This document shows positions 20,956 to 31,358 of a DNA stretch of 43,255 bases, piece by piece (the stretch's first letter is position 1; each line of letters begins with the position of its first letter). The notes under the pieces were generated by a model, which ran no database searches, was not told the origin of the DNA, and worked only from the letters and a program-made list of their open reading frames with translations. A program made the position numbers and the translations under genes. Source of the stretch: Nemertoderma westbladi (taxonomy: Eukaryota > Xenacoelomorpha > Nemertodermatida > Nemertodermatidae); the NCBI GenBank assembly GCA_032718475.1, contig JAUCBJ010000583.1:1-43255 (forward strand), given 5' to 3'.

Positions 20956-22240
20956 CCTTTTGGATGATTTGATGGTGATTCGAAAATTTCTAACTAAAAT
21001 TGCCAAATTTTCACCCAACCTGTCGGAAATTATTACAAATGAACAAATTTTATCACCGATGTGTTCTGATAGTTAGTTGTACAGTAGCCAGTATTTCAAT
21101 CCTCAGGGTCATGATGATTGAAATCCTGATGAAAACCGTTTTACACGTTAGCTGCGGCTCTGAAACCACTGCTTGTTTGTAACTGCGGATTGAGCGCCGG
21201 TGCTCACCAATAAACTTTTGCTAATTATATTTTGGGGGAATGCCTTTGGGAACCGGAGCTCAAACTCACATCATTGTATTTATAAAACAATGGAGAACCC
21301 CCCTGGAAAAACAGCATCTCAATTGCTCCGCCCAGTCCAAACGTATTAGTTTGAATTGTACAGTATCTAAATGTTATTTTTTAGGTCCGCGTAGCGAGTC
21401 CTCTACTGTAGTATGCACTCCGTTGTTGTTCGAGTTAATTTCCAGTTGGGTTTTAGCTTAAGAGGGGGTATACTCCCCATTTTTTAGAAATGGCTGTTAC
21501 TTAGTGTTAAATGATAATATTGCTATTTTGTCAAGGCCAACCACTGAATAGAAGGCCAAAAAGCCTCTATAGGAAAATTTATAGCCTCCCCCTAGCGGCT
21601 GGATTTCACTAAAAATGCTACTAGTCCCTCAATCCTGGTCCCAAATTTCTTGAAACCAACTTTTTTTGTCTCAGCGTCATCGACTCTACAAAAGTTATTT
21701 TATACAATTTCTAATTAGCTTTTTTATTTTAATTAATTAATTAAATTAATTAATTATTCAAACTAATCATCACATTTTTAATTAAAGTTGCCTAATTACA
21801 CAAAATGGCAATATTTATCAAAATTCCATAAGATAACTTTTAAAGAGCTTCCATAAGCTCGTTCGCATGAGCCAAAAACGAAGAAAATTGGTTGAAAAAT
21901 GACGGAGGAGTAGTAATTTGAAAATGAAAAATGTGATTCCGAGAAAATGCCCATAAAAGTTTAAACCCTCCCGCCAAAATTGGCTGTCTGTAACTATAAT
22001 ATGGGCGGGTATTTAACAAGCAGGCAATGAACTAAATCTAATAATATCCAAACCATCAGCATTTTAAATATCCCTCCTTATTTATAGATGTGAAATTATT
22101 ATATTGAGCACCGGCACACAAACCCAAAAAAAATATACCCGGATACAGAAATCGCACTCTCCGTTTCGCATTCATAATAATAATAATAATGGAGGCCCTT
22201 TATTCTACTTAATAAATACAGAAAATTTTAGTGGGCAACA
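20956..22240. other. Intergenic repetitive-looking DNA, no gene
   Basis: No coding sequence recognised. It contains a homopolymer-rich segment, an AT-rich taattaattaa stretch near 21730-21757, and text such as gaaaattggttgaaaaatga that resembles dispersed repeats, but I found no second copy in the window. A short (ataat)n/(aat)n run lies near 22165-22190. Confidence 0.35.
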
Positions 22241-23589
22241 ACGGTGCACCATGTCCTGGAATACAGTGTCCTTATTCAGGTACCTGCCCCCCCCCCGTCC
22301 CCCAAAATTTTTTTTCTACAAATCTTAATGAGATTGCTTGAAATTTGAAACAGAGATAGTTTCACTTCCCTCCTCCTTGCTGGGTGAGCCAGAATTTTTA
22401 GTTTTGCTTTCATTCTTTAGCTACAAGCGTTTGAAAAAGGTGTCTCCAGCGATATTACACCAGTTCACCGCAGTTATTCATCAATATTATAGTGTTTTGT
22501 TGGTACTGATAGAAAGCTGACCGTGCAAGGATTCCAAATTATAACACAATTTGAATTTTATAGCAAAACACTGTAGCTGAGATATCAGCGCTTAAAACGT
22601 GCATGGTTTTGCATATGAGCGAGGCTATTTTATTCAATTTATTAAATAAATACACCATATTCTGGAATATTTCGTTTATCCCTTACGTAGCTTGGCAACA
22701 ATGCAATACCTCTCTCTATAATCAAGGCCATCGTAATCGTAAGGCTATGTATACACCAGTGTTAACGTGTCACTGTTGACGGATTTTATTTTATATATTC
22801 GTGTTGTCCTAAGTTCTCAGTTCTAGAACAACTGTGATGTGGCGAAAATAGCGTAATTGTATACTATATAGTACACAAGTTTGGAATTTTTCCGGGAAGT
22901 CGGGGCACCACAGTTCCACATGTGGTACCAGTAATAGTAGTACAATTATTTAAACAATCAATTATCTAAGTACCCGAACTAATGCAATAAAGAGAATATA
23001 TAATATTTAATCCTTGAAAACGTGTATGTTTAATAATAGAAGAAGACGAGTTAGGAATCGGCCTAGGATATGGGTAAGATATCTTTTCTTGCATAGAGAA
23101 CATCTTGGGGAATTTGCCAGGACTTTTGCCCATTTAATGGATAATAAAGAGGATGAGTTGTTCTTCAATTACGCTCAAAATTTTACCAAAACATAGTTGT
23201 TGTACCAAACTAACCTTTTCTTGGGGTTTTAATTTACTATCAACATAAATCCACACTTGCGCTCTTTGCTCCTTATGTTTATAATCGTTATGACAACATC
23301 CCACAACAATGGATTATTACGAACAATTTCTATAAGTTCATGCTAATAATCATCCATCTTACCAAAAGTATAAAGTATCCAAGTAAAAAATTAATAAATC
23401 ATCATTTTATTTATTTAATTTATTTCATAGAAACTCCATCCTAGTATTAAAATAAACTCGCATTAACAGATTGCAATTTATAAATAAAATATAAAATTAA
23501 TATTTAATTAATCCCTCTATTAATTAATTATTATTACTACAAATTAGAGTATAGAATCTCTAAATATCTATGAAAGATTTCACGTTTTA

Positions 23590-23850
23590 TTTAATTTGTT
23601 TTATTTTGAAGTGTTGGCGTTTTAGAAATAATGAACATGCTCATTCCTCAAATAAAAACACATTACCCGCCAACGCGTGACACGTAAACGTCAACACACC
23701 AACACAAAACCACCAACATTTAAAACGGTATATGCATATCCAATGTTATGTTAATAAGTGTTGGCGTTTTAGAATTAATGCACACCATGAAAAAGTGACG
23801 CGTAAACCGTCAACCGTGACACATCAACACTGGTGTATTCCCGCCAAATG
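23590..23850. repeat. Internal duplicated segments of the 1,350-bp element
   Basis: The word gtgttggcgttttagaa occurs near 23613 and near 23758. Each is followed by text ending in cgtaaac(c)gtcaac and a version of the element's TIR (acatcaacactggtgtat near 23820). This looks like partial copies of the same family nested inside the larger element. Confidence 0.6.
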
Positions 23851-23871
23851 AAAACAGGTTGTTCATATTTC

Positions 23872-24034
23872 GCACTGTTGTGTCCCTGGGCAAGACACTT
23901 TAGACATTAGTGCCTACGCCAACCCAGCGGTATAATGGGAACCTGGCTCCGCTGGGGTAATGATAATACAAGCGCTTTGAGTATGCTGAGCGTAGAAAAG
24001 CGCTATATAAATAACCAATATTATTATTATTATT
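23872..24034 (+). mobile_element. SINE-like insert with ATT-repeat tail
   Basis: It begins near tgtccctgggcaagacactt and contains tataatgggaacctggctcc. It ends in aaaagcgctatataaataac followed by an (att)n tail. This 3' text is typical of widely dispersed aquatic-animal SINE or LINE tails. It sits inside the 1,350-bp TIR element and is therefore younger than it or was carried by it. Confidence 0.6.
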
Positions 24035-24202
24035 TCAAATTTCACGCGTAAACCGTCAACCGTGACACGCCAACACTGGTGTATACGCAGCCTAAGGCCA
24101 TCTAATTATCTCCTTAATTCTGGACCATTATTGTTTCCTAACAGTAATAATAGTAATTAGTATTAGTAATGTTAATAAATAATCAATCACACTAGGCCTA
24201 CA

Positions 24203-24770
24203 TAGTCGCTTAAGGGTAAAATATGGCAAAATCGTTAATTGCCGGACAAAAGCATGAAAATGTCCCTATAGGCCCTATATGTAAAAAAATTGATTAACGA
24301 TTGTATTTCCCTCTATAAGTACTGTAATTAGTCTCTTTTACTGTTTATTTATTGATTTCAGTGATTAAGTCACGGTACATATTGTCGATTAAGTATATTC
24401 CATTTTACAGGGATTAAAATAAACAATTCAATTCAGACTTGTGGCGGCCACCTTTGTCTGCCTTATATGACTGAACTAAAATTAATAAATCTACACCTTG
24501 CAAGCGAAATAGTAAAAATTGTTCCAAGTAGTTTTTATAGATTGATAAACATACTGTATATCAATCATGTCTTGCGACTGTATAAACAACACATTATCCT
24601 CATAAAGCCAAAAGTGCAATATTTTTAAAAATCACCTTCTGTTACTATGGAAACTTGCACCACAGCGCCAATATAACTACTAACAATCTTTACATAATTT
24701 TACATACTGTATATAGTGACATTTTCATACTTTTGTCCGGCAATTAACGATTTTCACCTTAAGCGACCCC
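24203..24770. mobile_element. 570-bp inverted-repeat element
   Basis: The left arm (24203-24266), containing gtcgcttaag and aaaatcgttaattgccggac, is repeated inverted at 24718-24770 (gtccggcaattaacgatttt followed by cacctt and aagcgac). The arms are about 55-60 bp and close to identical. The interior has no ORF. It directly follows the 1,350-bp element by about 110 bp. The target-site duplication is not clear. Confidence 0.78.
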
Positions 24771-24843
24771 ACTAACATTCATATCGGAATATTAAATGAA
24801 ATACATGGGTAGCTATTATATTATTCAAAAATAAGTAGGACTT

Positions 24844-24914
24844 CGAGGGGGTGAGCAGGCCTTGTAAAACCAAGGCCATCGTAATACAAGGCCTGCTCAG
24901 TGCTCACCCCCTCG
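24844..24914. repeat. Near-perfect 71-bp palindrome
   Basis: The left arm, cgagggggtgagcaggcctt (24844 on), is complementary to the right arm (24885-24914, ending gtgctcaccccctcg), with a loop of about 18 bp carrying ccaaggccatcgtaa. The right arm plus the following atcagctgat recurs inverted at 25823-25878, so this marks the end of a further element of about 1 kb (24870-25880). Confidence 0.75.
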
Positions 24915-25095
24915 ATCAGCTGATCAAAGAAGTTTGATATTTATTATTGATTTATTATTTGACATTATTGATGAAAGTAGAGATGAAAATGCGTGTAAGA
25001 AGTGTATTTTCAATGCACAACAATGGTAATTAAAAATAAATTATCTGTTCGGACCACGAGCTGCATCAGCCCCATTAGATTCAGTTTTGATTGCT

Positions 25096-25175
25096 AGACA
25101 AGGGGGGAACTTGACGCCAATCCCATCTTCAGCAGCAGGCTCAAGGGCACGCTATTCTAACCAAAACAATTAAAA
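25096..25175 (+). mobile_element. Partial family A MITE copy
   Basis: The text aaggggggaacttgacgcca, then atcccatct, then tattctaaccaaaacaatt follows the same order as the 35.6-kb family A copy (gggggggaaactggacgg, aaatcccatct, tattctaaccaaaacc). It is truncated and diverged. Confidence 0.5.
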
Positions 25176-25310
25176 TATAACAAGCTATAACAATGTTGCG
25201 GATACATAATAATTCACTTTACTACGCTTTATCTCCTAGTGAGTCATCCTTCCTCTACACACCGACACCATCTAGCCACATGATCGCCACGCAGAGGGGT
25301 ATGTATCGAC

Positions 25311-25390
25311 GGTCCGAATGAGACGAAGGTCCGAAAGGGGTCAGTGGTCATCATGGGCGCTTTTTTTAGACCTTCGTCCCATTCGGAACC
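25311..25390. repeat. 80-bp imperfect hairpin
   Basis: The arm ggtccgaatgagacgaaggt (25311-25331) pairs with the arm at 25369-25390 (accttcgtcccattcggaac), with a loop of about 37 bp. It could be a small foldback element. There is no evidence of transcription. Confidence 0.65.
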
Positions 25391-26054
25391 TCTTGCAGCC
25401 AGTTACAACGAGTTTCAGTGAAGTAAAGCGAATTGTAGGCCCCGTGAAACAGCCACCAAAACACAAGCTAAACATAAAAACGCTGAATGTACAATGCTCC
25501 TAGAGTTTGATATCAGAAATTTGTTAATCATTCTATATCTCTCCTAATTATAATTAGGAATAAGACTAAGTTTTTTTTAAGTAAAACACGGCAAAGATAG
25601 GTGGAATATTTAAGGGTAATTAAAGGGGTGGGCCTAACATGCGAAATTCCAAGCATAACAAACAAAACTGACACAAAGCATCGTAATGCTCAGCCTTTCT
25701 TCTTCAATTTGATATATTATATGATTAATTATGTTTTCGTCAGCTCGAGTAACACAACTTTGAAATATTGGTATTTTACCCTTCAGCAATAAGAAAATAC
25801 CAAAAAGTATGAGTTGTTATATCAGCTGATCGAGGTATTCTAGAAAGTAGTGAGCAGGCCTGGTATTACGATGGCCTTGCTATAATACTATAATCATCAT
25901 ACTATTACGTAGCTACTCATGCATTAACAAAATGTTCCAGAATATGTTGTATTTATTTAATAGAATAAAATAGCCTCGCTCATATGCATAACCATGCAAG
26001 TTGTAAACGCTCATAAATCTCAGCTATTTTACGACGAAATTTAGATTGTGTAAT

Positions 26055-26073
26055 GGGGGGGGGGGGGGGGGGG
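26055..26073 (+). repeat. Homopolymer run of 19 G
   Basis: A pure G run inside the right arm of the composite block. Shorter C/G runs mark the outer ends of both arms (about 22288 and 26486). Confidence 0.9.
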
Positions 26074-26625
26074 CATGTAACCGAATAAAGATACTATATT
26101 TTTTATTTTAATATATTATGTCCATGGCCTGGTATGCCTATACAAAATCTATATTCATACTAACATATACAAAATGTTCCAGAACATTGTGTAACGATAA
26201 TTCTTGCAATCATTGAATTGAACACCTACATCTCAGCTGTTTCTAAACGAAATTCAAACATTGATGACATATTTGAAATCCTTGCAACGCGAACTTTCCA
26301 ATGATATTAAAATTACTTACGACTAATGTGAAAAATGGCGGCGAAACGGAGGGTTCGATTTCGCAAAAGACACTTTGAAAATTAAACATCAATTGAAAAT
26401 TCCGGCTTCATGGTAACAACAACGGCGAGTTAAACTATTTGTGTTTCAAATTTCAAGCAATATGATCAAGATTTGTAGAAAAATTGGGGGGGGGATCCGG
26501 TCCGTGTCATTAGAAAATGACACTATATTACATACGGGTCATGGTTTCATATACTTTAGTTATATATTTATGTTATAAATTCACCGGAGGTCAAAAGTAA
26601 AACCAATATGGAAAAACTTCCTCTA

Positions 26626-28170
26626 TTACAAATAATTCCAGTTCTTCCTTCGCCCTTTGGAAGATAATCCCAGCTTGTCTTTCAATCTACGCCGTGCACG
26701 TTGTTTACTAATAGTTCTAGAACTAGTATTATCTTTAGTCGGTTTTCCAACTATTCTAGAACTATTAATAGTACCAACACCCCTATTGCTTTTATTATTA
26801 CTATAATTTTTCATAGACTTTCCCATTTTACCTACAATCTTTTCGTTGGACTTTACTGGCTTCCGATAGCCTCTATCCCCGATCCGAAACCCATGCTCCC
26901 CTCGTTCCCCGTCAATCTCCCTGTAAACATCGCGTCTCTTAAATAAATCTAACTGATTCCACTTAATATCGGCTTCCCTCCTCGCCACATTGACTTCGAC
27001 CACGTGCTCCAGGACCGCTTCATCAACATTCACCTCCTTCAGCTTCACCCCGACGTATTGCTCTATAGCGAGAACCAAGGCCACGTCGTACTGTGTTACC
27101 AAGGATACAGCGTACCCGGGCCGCCCCGCCCGTGCAGTCCTACCAACGCGATGTACGTAATCCTTAGCGACGCGAGGTACGTTGTGATTGACGACCAAAT
27201 GAACCGCGGGGATGTCCAACCCACGACTAGCGACGTCCGTGGCCACTAGAACCCGAGCGGAACCCGCCTTAAATCGCGACAGCGAGTTCAACCGCTCCCG
27301 TTGCGGCAGTAGCGAGTGCAGCGGGACGCACGAGAAATTAAACTGCCGGAGCATAAGATGGATGACATGACATTGGCGACAGGATTTAGTGAATATGAGC
27401 ACGGAATGGTCAGGATGTTCCTCCCTCAGTTTATCAAGGATGTGAACCAAATAGGCATCTTTAACAATCGCGGGAGTCAGAATGTATTTCTGTTCGAGTC
27501 CTGCTACCGTAGCCACCGAGGTGTCGCTTCCAGTCTCCTGTTGTTGCCACAGAAACGGGTCGCCCTTAGCAACCTCGATTAAGCGTTCCACACTCCCCGA
27601 GAGCGTGGCAGTGTACACGAGAGTTTGTCTCGCAGTCGGAATCGCCTCGAACACAGCGGAGAGTGCGTCGACGAAACTCTCGTTGAGCAGACGGTCGGCT
27701 TCGTCGAGAACAAAATATTTCAATCGTTTGAAGGAAAGACCGCTGGTGGAGCGAATGTGGTCGGCTATTCTACCGGGTGTTGCTATAACGACATGGGGTC
27801 TTAACGACAAGGAGGCGCTCTGGTCCTGCATGCTGAGTCCGCCGATGAGGAGGCTGATGCGGAGGTTGAGAGGAGCCCCTAGGTAGCGGAACTGGTCCGC
27901 TATCTGGACGGCAAGTTCCCGCGTTGGAGTTACAACGAGCGAATGAATCCCGAATGGGTCGGATCCGATCGATTGTAGTATGGGGATCGCGAAAGAGAGA
28001 GTCTTACCCGTACCGGTACGCGAACTCGCCAGTACGTCTCTCCCGGAGAGACTAGGAGGGATGCAGGCGGTTTGTACAGACGTTGGAGAGGAAATACTCA
28101 TAGTGTTTAACTGATCAACGATCCATTTACTCACTCCCAAAGAGAGAAATTGGTTCCTCTCTCGTTCCAT
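26626..28170 (-). CDS. DDX49: ATP-dependent DEAD-box RNA helicase DDX49 (Dbp8-like), intronless
   Basis: Nucleolar DEAD-box helicase of the DDX49/Dbp8 family, involved in rRNA processing and ribosome biogenesis. The single exon encodes 514 residues (human 483). The frame extends upstream to a TTG, but the first ATG is at 28170, giving MERERNQFLSLG. Motifs in order: Q-motif region near 7-30; motif I TGTGKT near 53; PTRELA; TPGR; DEAD near 155; motif III TAT near 187, where the family usually has SAT; IFTKS; ATDVASRGLDIP; HRVGRTARAGR near 340. The Dbp8/DDX49 signature runs throughout (for example KDAYLVH, VTQYDV). The tail is basic and Asn/Ser/Lys-rich and poorly conserved. A close paralogue group is DDX47, but the KDAYLVH and NVARRE text favours DDX49. 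Confidence 0.95.
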   Translation of the reverse strand: MERERNQFLSLGVSKWIVDQLNTMSISSPTSVQTACIPPSLSGRDVLASSRTGTGKTLSFAIPILQSIGSDPFGIHSLVVTPTRELAVQIADQFRYLGAPLNLRISLLIGGLSMQDQSASLSLRPHVVIATPGRIADHIRSTSGLSFKRLKYFVLDEADRLLNESFVDALSAVFEAIPTARQTLVYTATLSGSVERLIEVAKGDPFLWQQQETGSDTSVATVAGLEQKYILTPAIVKDAYLVHILDKLREEHPDHSVLIFTKSCRQCHVIHLMLRQFNFSCVPLHSLLPQRERLNSLSRFKAGSARVLVATDVASRGLDIPAVHLVVNHNVPRVAKDYVHRVGRTARAGRPGYAVSLVTQYDVALVLAIEQYVGVKLKEVNVDEAVLEHVVEVNVARREADIKWNQLDLFKRRDVYREIDGERGEHGFRIGDRGYRKPVKSNEKIVGKMGKSMKNYSNNKSNRGVGTINSSRIVGKPTKDNTSSRTISKQRARRRLKDKLGLSSKGRRKNWNYL

Positions 28171-28875
28171 TATCAACTGAAAAGTGATCAATGGGCTGGG
28201 CAAGGCTGGGAACTAGTTAGTTAATCTGGAACTCAATAATTAAAACTGTTGGTATAATTACTTTGGGGAGCTTTGTATGAAACACTTTTATATATCTGTC
28301 TGTATATACCGCTTATTTTATGAAACACTTTAAATTACAATTTTTTGTCATGTAACACACGTCATAAACCGAATGAGGAAAAGGAGCAGGTTACAGAGGC
28401 GGCTTTTCTAACCAAAACAATAAACGACCACTTTACAGAATGACAAAACGGTTGAACCAACGGTCCCCAAAGTAACAAGACCAAAACTGTAGCGAACCGA
28501 TGTGAAATTGTGTATATCAAAACTGTAAAGGAGAGGATAGCAAAAAATACTGAAATATTACGAATTATGCACATTGATAAATCTACTACACAGGCTGACC
28601 GGTAGTAAAATATAATCAAATAAAGAAAACAAAAATGTTACCGGTATTGTTATAAGATTACTTTGCAATTCGCTAATTCTTTAACATTTATTGTGTATTG
28701 CGGTAAACCTGCACATTTAACTGACTAGTACAGTAGTACTACAGTAGTACAGTATTAGTATAATTAGCGTCGTTAGATTCCAGTCCTGTGACATTAGCAT
28801 TACATCATTAGATCATGTGGTGTCATATCATGATGTTGTTAAGAGAAAGGAGCTACAACAATGACATGTTCTGGT
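28171..28875. other. Upstream region of DDX49 with a partial family A repeat
   Basis: Contains the DDX49 promoter, not resolvable by eye. From about 28372 to 28432 the text aggagcaggttacagaggc followed by ttctaaccaaaacaataaac matches family A MITE interiors at 20.7 and 35.6 kb. The rest is AT-rich with tacagtagtact-type palindromic words near 28730-28755. No gene recognised. Confidence 0.45.
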
Positions 28876-29300
28876 GTTGTTTACGTTAAGTCATGGGCTG
28901 TCCACCATGCTTATTCACTCCATGAGGCTGCCAAAGTACAAGATTATGCACTGGCTGGTCCTCACGGCGAAAGCAATGTCCTGCAAAGCGGAGGCGATTT
29001 TGTTCTAGTGTCAAGCTTGGGGGAACCAATGAGACACCTCCAATGTTATATAGTGTCTGGTTGGGGATGTGTGCATTGTACTTGACACAATGAACCCGGC
29101 GTAGCATTCTTGTGAATGTGCCATCCAGAGATTTGGTGTCCTCAGCAGTTAGAGCCCAGCATGGACTCCCATAGAGGAGTACTGGAACTACTGCTGCTCT
29201 AAAGAATCGGACCTTAAGTTTCCGATTAATTCTCGGTGACTTCCAAATCCTGGAAAGCCTATTCATGTCCGACGGAAGGGACTGGAGCACGGGGTGAGCA
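28876..29300 (-). mobile_element. LINE fragment: C-terminal reverse transcriptase region
   Basis: The minus strand encodes a truncated non-LTR retrotransposon ORF end. It contains RINRKLKVRFFRAAVVPVLL followed by YG, then LTAEDTKSLDGTFTRMLRRV and RLRFAGHCFRREDQPVHNLV. This order (the VLLYG motif, the RMLR motif and the C-terminal FAGHCFRR motif) is typical of LINE ORF2 C-termini. The reverse-transcriptase catalytic part is missing. I do not assign a clade. It shares DNA-level identity with the fragments at 16.5 and 39.7 kb. Confidence 0.8.
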
Positions 29301-29469
29301 GGATTGCAGATTGTTGACTCTGGCACCAGCGAGGCCAGATTGTGAGGGGGAGAGGGATTCTGGAGTTGGAGTCTACTCTCATGTTCCATCCCGACCCGAC
29401 AAACAAAGCCATTGGTGAATCTGAGGTAAGTCACTAGACTAGCCTCAGTAAACAAACACCCCTACACTC

Positions 29470-29570
29470 GGGTCCCCAATGCGACAAGGTGAGCTGACTG
29501 CCTTGGCAGATAAGCTTTCTCTTAGCGCAGTGGGTGTTCAAGAGCACCAAATGCAGACTGGACAGACTGA
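29470..29570 (+). mobile_element. LINE fragment: N-terminal endonuclease region, opposite strand
   Basis: The plus strand reads MRQGELTALADKLSLSAVGV followed by QEH, matching the start of the apurinic-type endonuclease domain of LINE ORF2 (the QEHR motif). It lies head-to-head with the minus-strand reverse-transcriptase remnant about 200 bp away, indicating inversion, twin-priming-like rearrangement, or two insertions. Confidence 0.6.
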
Positions 29571-29828
29571 CAGGTTCTGTTTAAGGACATGGGGGGCGGT
29601 TGGCGACTCGCCCTCGCATCAGCAGGTGATAGTGGCAATGGTGGAATTGGTCTATATTGATGAATCCAACTGCACATGCAGCATTGGACAAAATAGACCA
29701 AATCTCTACTTTGCTCTTGTTTTGTGAATTGATGGATTAAAAATTGTCGCAGTTGAACGCGAAGATATCACTTGTTTGAGCAACCGTTCCATCGAACAGA
29801 ACTTTCACTGTTTTGTTCTTCATTCAAC
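29571..29828. other. Intergenic, nothing recognised
   Basis: Possibly a continuation of the decayed LINE. The frame breaks soon after the endonuclease motif, and no other feature was seen. Confidence 0.3.
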
Positions 29829-29978
29829 TTACTGACTACGAGTCTCGAAATTTCTTTTTACGTTCTCTATCCGCTGACAAACTTTTTCATGTCTATCAGG
29901 GTCGCTCTTTAGACGCTGCCGATAGAGACGAGCTATCTCAGCACCAGTCAGCAACTTACGGGTTGGTTGTTGACTCAT
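29829..29978 (-). CDS. Small 49-residue ORF resembling a transposon-associated basic domain
   Basis: ATG at 29978, TAA at 29831-29829. The product is basic and helical, with the pattern RLYRQRLKSDPDRHEKVCQR. This resembles the short basic helical motif (RxYRxRLxxDPxRHxxY-like) found at the N-terminus of many uncharacterised mobile-element proteins of aquatic animals. It is an isolated short fragment with no following domain. Most likely a remnant of a mobile element; it could be an intact micro-ORF by chance. Confidence 0.4.
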   Translation of the reverse strand: MSQQPTRKLLTGAEIARLYRQRLKSDPDRHEKVCQRIENVKRNFETRSQ

Positions 29979-31358
29979 TAAAGGTCTACCAAAAACTGAA
30001 ATGCAAATACTAAAACTACAAAATCTAAGGACTGAATAATACCATGATACATACTGGGTGAGTCCGTAACTCAATTTTACTCATCATGAGCAACAGCTGA
30101 TACAAATGTGACAAAACCTATGGACTTCATTGGTTGAAAATTTGAATTAAAATGAATCATACAGTAGGCTGATAAGTATATAAAAATATATAATAAACAT
30201 AAATAATAAACAAAATATTCCACATTACGATACATTTATGTTTTATAAAATAGTTATATATATTACATACATATTACAAATAAAACATATTTCTTCAATA
30301 TTATACAAAATTTCCCCATTAACTGAGTTTAAAATTCAACCCAGATGATGACATAATACTGGAATTAACCCGCTGTTTTTCTGCGTGTCCAATTTTAAAC
30401 GATAATAACTCGGCCAATCCTTGATGAAATCTAATCAAACTTGGTACTCTACACATGATGTTTTGCAAAAGTTTAGAAATTTTCCAAGTTATAGAATTTT
30501 TTATGTGTGTCCTTCAAGAAGCTAATACAAAAGCAGTTAATATTTATTATTTAATTGCGGTAAAAACAAGTTTTTTCAAGCCTGTCTTATAAAGGAAATT
30601 AATCATTTTATAGTACAAGATTTCAATAATTATACTTAAAAATTATACAGCTGTAATCCAAATACCCCATTTCATTATAGTTTTTAATTAGTTCAAGTGG
30701 TATGCTTTAAGGTGGGGCGGCATTTTAATTAAACTACAGTAGGCGAGAATGTTAAACGAGGCTTTGGGTAATCTAAATAAAATAAATTGAATACTGTACA
30801 AATCGATCTTATTATTATTGACATAGACAGCCTTTAATATATCGCCTTGTGTACCTTTACATCAATTCCTTAATACTTTCCACTGCCCACAGAGACAGGC
30901 GTTAGGAGAGCCTACAGTTACCACAGTCAGTCTATCAATTATAGTATGAAAACAATAAAATAGTAGGCCTAGGCCTACATGGGGTCTTATTCCCTCAGAT
31001 ATGGGTATTACCCATCACTTAGGTCCACTTGGGCCACGGTTAGTACTCAGGTACTACGCCCATTAAATAAATGAAATTTATGTACACGAATCCCGGGTTC
31101 AGCGTTTAAATCTCCGAAACCCTTTTATTTTTATAACATTTTTTACTTAGACTTTAATTTATTAAATTTAATTAATTTATTACCTTTTCTGCGGACAAAA
31201 CGTCCTATATTTTACTTAATTTATACATATACTGTATTTTTTTTCTACATTTTCGTTCAATGCTTATTATTATTGTAGGCCTACAAAGTTCAAACTTTCC
31301 GCATCTGTAATTGAAGACGATAAGGGATTCTGTTCTTGAGATTTGGCAGGTGAGTTAA
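29979..31358. other. Intergenic AT-rich DNA
   Basis: No gene recognised. It is very AT-rich from 30170 to 30330. Text such as tcggccaatccttgatgaaa and aaacttggtactctacacat (30410-30460) looks like a dispersed repeat, but no second copy occurs here. A taggcctaggcctac cluster lies near 30965. Confidence 0.35.

Larger units (their letters stand above)
22743..24092. mobile_element. 1,350-bp non-autonomous element, 40-bp TIRs, TAA duplication
   Basis: The left terminus (22743-22782), starting ggctatgtatacaccagtgt, is matched by the inverted right terminus (24053-24092), ending acactggtgtatacgcagcc, with about 35 of 40 positions identical. Both ends are flanked by taa (22740-22742 and 24093-24095). 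A 3-bp TWA duplication is characteristic of PIF/Harbinger transposons, so I infer a PIF/Harbinger-like non-autonomous element. The interior contains further copies of the terminal sequence (near 23690 and 23820) and a SINE-like insert. No transposase is present. Confidence 0.82.
22240..26550. mobile_element. 4.3-kb composite block bounded by long inverted repeats
   Basis: The left arm (about 22240-22737) is the diverged reverse complement of the right arm (about 25865-26550). Matching segments, in right-arm orientation: ccagaatatg(t/g)tgtatttatt; aaaatagcctcgctcatatgca; ccatgca(a/c)gtt; tctcagcta; and, farther out, gtttcaaatttcaagcaat plus agatttgtagaaaaa and a G-run. The right arm contains an extra internal duplication (tgttccagaa at two places). 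The space between the arms holds at least three smaller inverted-repeat elements. There is no transposase ORF. It starts under 100 bp past the DDX49 stop codon. Confidence 0.65.

Noticed and set aside
29236-29418. Plus-strand frame over the LINE remnant
   Set aside because: Opposite strand to the recognisable reverse-transcriptase remnant; no motif.
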